This document shows positions 61,586 through 64,000 of a stretch of DNA of 64,000 bases, piece by piece. How positions within the stretch are numbered: the first letter of the stretch is position 1; every line of letters starts with the position of its first letter. This DNA comes from Marivirga sericea (lineage in GTDB: Bacteria; Bacteroidota; Bacteroidia; Cytophagales; Cyclobacteriaceae): contig NZ_FXAW01000003.1 in NCBI RefSeq assembly GCF_900177665.1, forward strand, positions 1 to 64,000. The letters run 5' to 3'. Made by a program: the position numbers and the translations under genes. A model generated the notes under the pieces. It ran no database searches. It was not told where the DNA came from and worked only from the letters and a program-made list of their open reading frames with translations.

Positions 61586-62242
61586 ATGAAATTTTTTATT
61601 GATACCGCTAACTTAGACGAAATCAGAGAAGCCTATGATATGGGCGTTTTGGATGGTGTAACTACCAACCCTAGCCTTATGGCAAAAGAGGGCATTACTG
61701 GAGATGCAAATATCAAAGCACATTATAAAGCAATTTGCGACATCGTGGATAATAATGTTAGTGCAGAAGTAATTGCTACTGACTTTGAAACCATGATGAA
61801 GGAAGGCCGAGAACTTGCTAAAATCGATGACAAAATCGTAGTAAAAGTACCGATGATCAAAGATGGCATAAAAGCAATCAAGCAGTTCTCAGCTGAAGGC
61901 ATTAGAACGAATTGCACCTTAGTATTTTCTGCCGGCCAAGCATTATTAGCAGCTAAAGCAGGTGCTTCTTATGTATCTCCATTTATCGGAAGATTAGATG
62001 ACATCTCTACTGATGGATTAAGTTTAATTGAAGACATCATTCGTATTTATGATAATTATGCTTACGAAACTGAAGTATTAGCTGCTTCGGTTCGTCATAC
62101 TATGCACTTGTTAGAGTGTGCTAATATGGGAGCAGATGTTGCAACATGTCCATTAAAGGTAATAACGGCTTTATTAAAACACCCTTTAACTGATTCAGGT
62201 CTAGCTCAGTTTTTAGCCGATCATAACAAAGGAAATAAATAA
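61586..62242 (+). CDS. tal: Transaldolase (small MipB/TalC type)
   Basis: 218 residues. This small transaldolase-fold protein moves dihydroxyacetone units between sugar phosphates in the pentose phosphate pathway. The Schiff-base lysine is Lys87 in [17 protein letters not shown] and [13 protein letters not shown] are the N-terminal blocks. Such proteins are often labelled fructose-6-phosphate aldolase, but by alignment to E. coli FsaA (Gln59, Tyr131) this protein has Glu61 (SAEVIAT) and Phe133 (SPFIGRLDD), the transaldolase residues. A perfect -7 element lies upstream and a terminator follows. It is monocistronic. Confidence 0.93.
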   Translation: MKFFIDTANLDEIREAYDMGVLDGVTTNPSLMAKEGITGDANIKAHYKAICDIVDNNVSAEVIATDFETMMKEGRELAKIDDKIVVKVPMIKDGIKAIKQFSAEGIRTNCTLVFSAGQALLAAKAGASYVSPFIGRLDDISTDGLSLIEDIIRIYDNYAYETEVLAASVRHTMHLLECANMGADVATCPLKVITALLKHPLTDSGLAQFLADHNKGNK

Positions 62243-62272
62243 GAGTTATAATTTCAAAAAGATAAAGAAGTG

Positions 62273-62306
62273 GCCTTTTCAAAGTCTCCAGCTTTGGAAA
62301 GGCTTT
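62273..62306 (+). terminator. Rho-independent terminator of the transaldolase gene
   Basis: GCCTTTTCAAAG (62273-62284) pairs with CTTTGGAAAGGC (62292-62303), with one G-U pair, around a 7-base loop. TTT and a T-rich stretch follow. Confidence 0.8.
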
Positions 62307-62371
62307 CTATCTTTCTTAAACATCCATTTTCAGTCTATATACTTTATACTAGACTTTAGAATCTATTAAAA

Positions 62372-62575
62372 ATGTACATCATAAAAGTAAAAGGCAAAGC
62401 AAAAATTCCTGATTACATCCAGCTTAGGGATGATAATTTTGTATTAATTGCTTATTTTAGAGCCGATCGTCCATTGAAAAATATGGATAAATATGGATTG
62501 GAAGGCAAGGAAGAGGCCTTACAGGAAGTTATAAATCAATTACCTTTCGGTAAAATTCAAGCTCTAGATATATAA
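62372..62575 (+). CDS. Small conserved hypothetical protein
   Basis: 67 residues, soluble, no signal. The pattern MYIIKVKGKAKIPDYIQLRD-then-NFVLIAYFRADRP suggests a small beta sheet, and the second half KEEALQEVINQLPFGKIQALDI a helix and strand, so a compact alpha/beta domain is likely. I recognise no family or catalytic motif. It starts 129 bases after the transaldolase gene, beyond its terminator, and is 82 bases before ftsE. The composition and start fit a real gene. No function is proposed. Confidence 0.65.
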   Translation: MYIIKVKGKAKIPDYIQLRDDNFVLIAYFRADRPLKNMDKYGLEGKEEALQEVINQLPFGKIQALDI

Positions 62576-62657
62576 ATCGAGCGTTTGTAGAATTATTGTT
62601 TATTGAAACCAAATGATAAAATTTGTGTAATTAGCGTCTTAAATCCAGATAATTAAA

Positions 62658-63371
62658 ATGTCCTCATTTTCCAACGAACCAGTAATACGAATCGAAAACG
62701 CCACTATATTTCAAGAAGATAAGGCTGTGCTTAGTGACGTCTCATTGAAAATAGAAAAAGGAGAGTTTGTATACCTCATTGGAAGAACAGGGAGCGGGAA
62801 AAGTTCTTTTATGAAGACGCTTTATGCTGATTTGGATTTACGCTTAGGCCAGATGGATGTGGCAGGATTGAAAATAAACGGTATCAAATCGAAGCAGATT
62901 GCTCAGCTTCGCAGAAAAATCAGTGTAATCTTTCAGGATTTTCAGTTATTAGCAGATAGAACCGTTGCAGAGAACCTTTATTTCGTCATGAAAGCTACTG
63001 GTTGGAAAGAAAAGTCCAAAATGAAAACGCGCATGGCTGATGTTTTGATGCGAGTGGGTTTGGGAGCTGTCGATAATAAAATGCCGCATCAACTCTCTGG
63101 TGGCGAGCAGCAAAGAGTGGTCATTGCGAGAGCCTTAATTAATGAACCTGTTTTATTGATAGCTGATGAGCCTACCGGAAACTTAGACCCAGAAGTGTCT
63201 GAAGGAATCTTTAAACTATTTACTGATATCAATAAAAGTGGTACTGCCATCCTAATGGGAACTCATGATCACAGCTTTTTAGATACACACCCTTCAAGAG
63301 TACTTAAATGCCAGCAAGGAAAATTGCTTGATTCTAAAAAAGAAGATTTCGACTTCCGAAGTAATTACTAA
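62658..63371 (+). CDS. ftsE: Cell division ATP-binding protein FtsE
   Basis: 237 residues, one complete ABC ATPase domain. Walker A is GRTGSGKSS (42-50), the Q-loop VIFQDFQLLADRTV, signature LSGGEQ (146-151) and Walker B LLIADE (166-171) followed by PTGNLDPE. The stretch around the Q-loop and the signature matches FtsE and the LolD/MacB-like group. FtsE with FtsX controls cell-wall hydrolases at the septum. No ftsX is adjacent; in many Bacteroidota ftsX is elsewhere. A LolD-like role cannot be excluded without the partner. Confidence 0.85.
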   Translation: MSSFSNEPVIRIENATIFQEDKAVLSDVSLKIEKGEFVYLIGRTGSGKSSFMKTLYADLDLRLGQMDVAGLKINGIKSKQIAQLRRKISVIFQDFQLLADRTVAENLYFVMKATGWKEKSKMKTRMADVLMRVGLGAVDNKMPHQLSGGEQQRVVIARALINEPVLLIADEPTGNLDPEVSEGIFKLFTDINKSGTAILMGTHDHSFLDTHPSRVLKCQQGKLLDSKKEDFDFRSNY

Positions 63372-63418
63372 ATACAGCTGATTTTTGAACAATAATTTGA
63401 ATTATTGATTTTAAGATC

Positions 63419-63808
63419 ATGCAACAGCCACAAGAAAGACCGGCAATTCCTTCAATTCAGAAAGAAATTGGCACGAAAGAGATAGAAGCTTTCCAAAATA
63501 CTACTTTAAGGCCCATCATAAAACAACTTCATGCTCTTCTCTTAGCGCATTTTTCTAGTCTCCTACTCAAGAGGAAAGGTCACTATTTCAAAATTGCAGA
63601 CGATCAAAAAGGGGGATATATTCATTCCATTTTTCAGACTGAACAACTTTATAAATCAGAACTAAAAGGGATGATAATAGGAAATTTCACCAGCAATGAG
63701 TACCAAACATACAGAAGAATCTCCACACTGATCGATAAAAGAATATACTCAATAGTAGAGGAACGAATTTCAACCAATCAATCGGAACTTATAGATTTAA
63801 GAACCTGA
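63419..63808 (+). CDS. Conserved hypothetical protein downstream of ftsE
   Basis: 129 residues, soluble, no signal or membrane segment. It seems largely helical, with an amphipathic stretch IIKQLHALLLAHFSSLLLKR and a beta-like middle (GHYFKIADDQKGGYIHSIF), ending in a polar helix (IDKRIYSIVEERI). The gene is 47 bases after ftsE and probably shares its transcript. I do not recognise the family and propose no function. It reads as a true gene because the frame is complete, the start is well placed and no better frame overlaps. Confidence 0.65.
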   Translation: MQQPQERPAIPSIQKEIGTKEIEAFQNTTLRPIIKQLHALLLAHFSSLLLKRKGHYFKIADDQKGGYIHSIFQTEQLYKSELKGMIIGNFTSNEYQTYRRISTLIDKRIYSIVEERISTNQSELIDLRT

Positions 63809-63861
63809 TTAAATTCCATTTCATCTAGACAGCACTACTACGATCAGATAGAACGGCTATT

Positions 63862-64000
63862 CTAAAACACAAATGAAAAAGGAAACAAATCGGTAGGTTT
63901 ATTGATTACAATAAACTTACCTGAAGCATCGGTAAATAAAAGTTCAAAACCTTGCTGATGCCTCTTTTCAAATTCTAGCATGACCTGCCGGCATCCTCCA
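63862..64000 (-). CDS. cdd: Cytidine deaminase (partial, C-terminal end only)
   Basis: Reading the minus strand from the window edge gives 45 complete codons to a TAG at 63862-63864. The peptide begins with GGCRQVMLEFEKRH, which is the second half of the deaminase zinc motif (P)CGxCRQV, and ends LLFTDASGK then PTDLFPFSFVF, the typical cytidine deaminase tail (LLPxxF). Cytidine deaminase converts cytidine and deoxycytidine to uridine forms for pyrimidine salvage. The N-terminal two thirds, including the catalytic Glu, lie outside the window. Confidence 0.88.
   Translation of the reverse strand, partial: GGCRQVMLEFEKRHQQGFELLFTDASGKFIVINKPTDLFPFSFVF

Noticed and set aside
61586-62242. Call as fructose-6-phosphate aldolase (fsa)
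   Set aside because: Glu61 and Phe133 match transaldolases; the aldolase needs Gln and Tyr at these positions.

Overview
The window is chromosomal DNA of a Bacteroidota bacterium, most likely Cytophagales and possibly close to Marivirga or the Cyclobacteriaceae. The signs are a SusC/SusD outer-membrane pair, DUF5916 and DUF4252 proteins, the Bacteroidota -7 promoter element TAnnTTTG ahead of many genes, weak Shine-Dalgarno sites, AT-rich DNA, and a tmRNA whose tag reads GESNYAMAA. I saw no insertion sequence, prophage, CRISPR array or tRNA gene. The species placement is inference.

Layout. 1-9.5 kb: the end of a susC-susD pair (susD is cut by the window edge), a DUF5916 outer-membrane protein and a secreted S9 peptidase. 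9.5-18.6 kb: a FecR-like lipoprotein, a secreted propeller/Ig-like pair, a glycogen branching enzyme, an OsmC protein, a small membrane protein, an orphan solute-binding protein, a TPR protein and a CCA-adding enzyme. 19-34.4 kb: a complete Bacteroidota division and cell-wall (dcw) operon on the minus strand, mraZ-rsmH-ftsL-ftsI-murE-mraY-murD-ftsW-murG-murC-ftsQ-ftsA-ftsZ. It is bounded by a three-repeat MraZ operator upstream and a clear terminator after ftsZ. murF, murB and ddl are not in it.

34.7-52.7 kb: mixed metabolism (class III CoA-transferase, MATE exporter, Rieske lipoprotein, glycerophosphodiesterase, PfkB kinase, VOC protein, vanadium-haloperoxidase-like phosphatase, large acyl-CoA dehydrogenase), a 1579-residue secreted TPR protein, an Ntn-hydrolase asparaginase and a fatty acid desaturase. 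52.8-57 kb: an ECF sigma factor, a membrane anti-sigma-like protein, two DUF4252-type envelope proteins and an ABC exporter in one direction, a plausible envelope-stress module. 57.4-60.6 kb: a secreted protein, then pirin, MarR and old-yellow-enzyme genes that look like an electrophile-stress group. 60.7-64 kb: tmRNA and small SRP RNA genes divergently arranged, a transaldolase, FtsE, two small conserved hypotheticals and the 3' end of a cytidine deaminase gene.

Three intergenic regions (about 35976-36095, 55753-55930 and 57137-57254) are dense in hairpins and look like dispersed palindromic elements. Most genes are ordinary core genome. The less explained material is the sigma/DUF4252/ABC module, the giant TPR protein with a dead-protease-like head, the orphan FecR lipoprotein and the hairpin elements.
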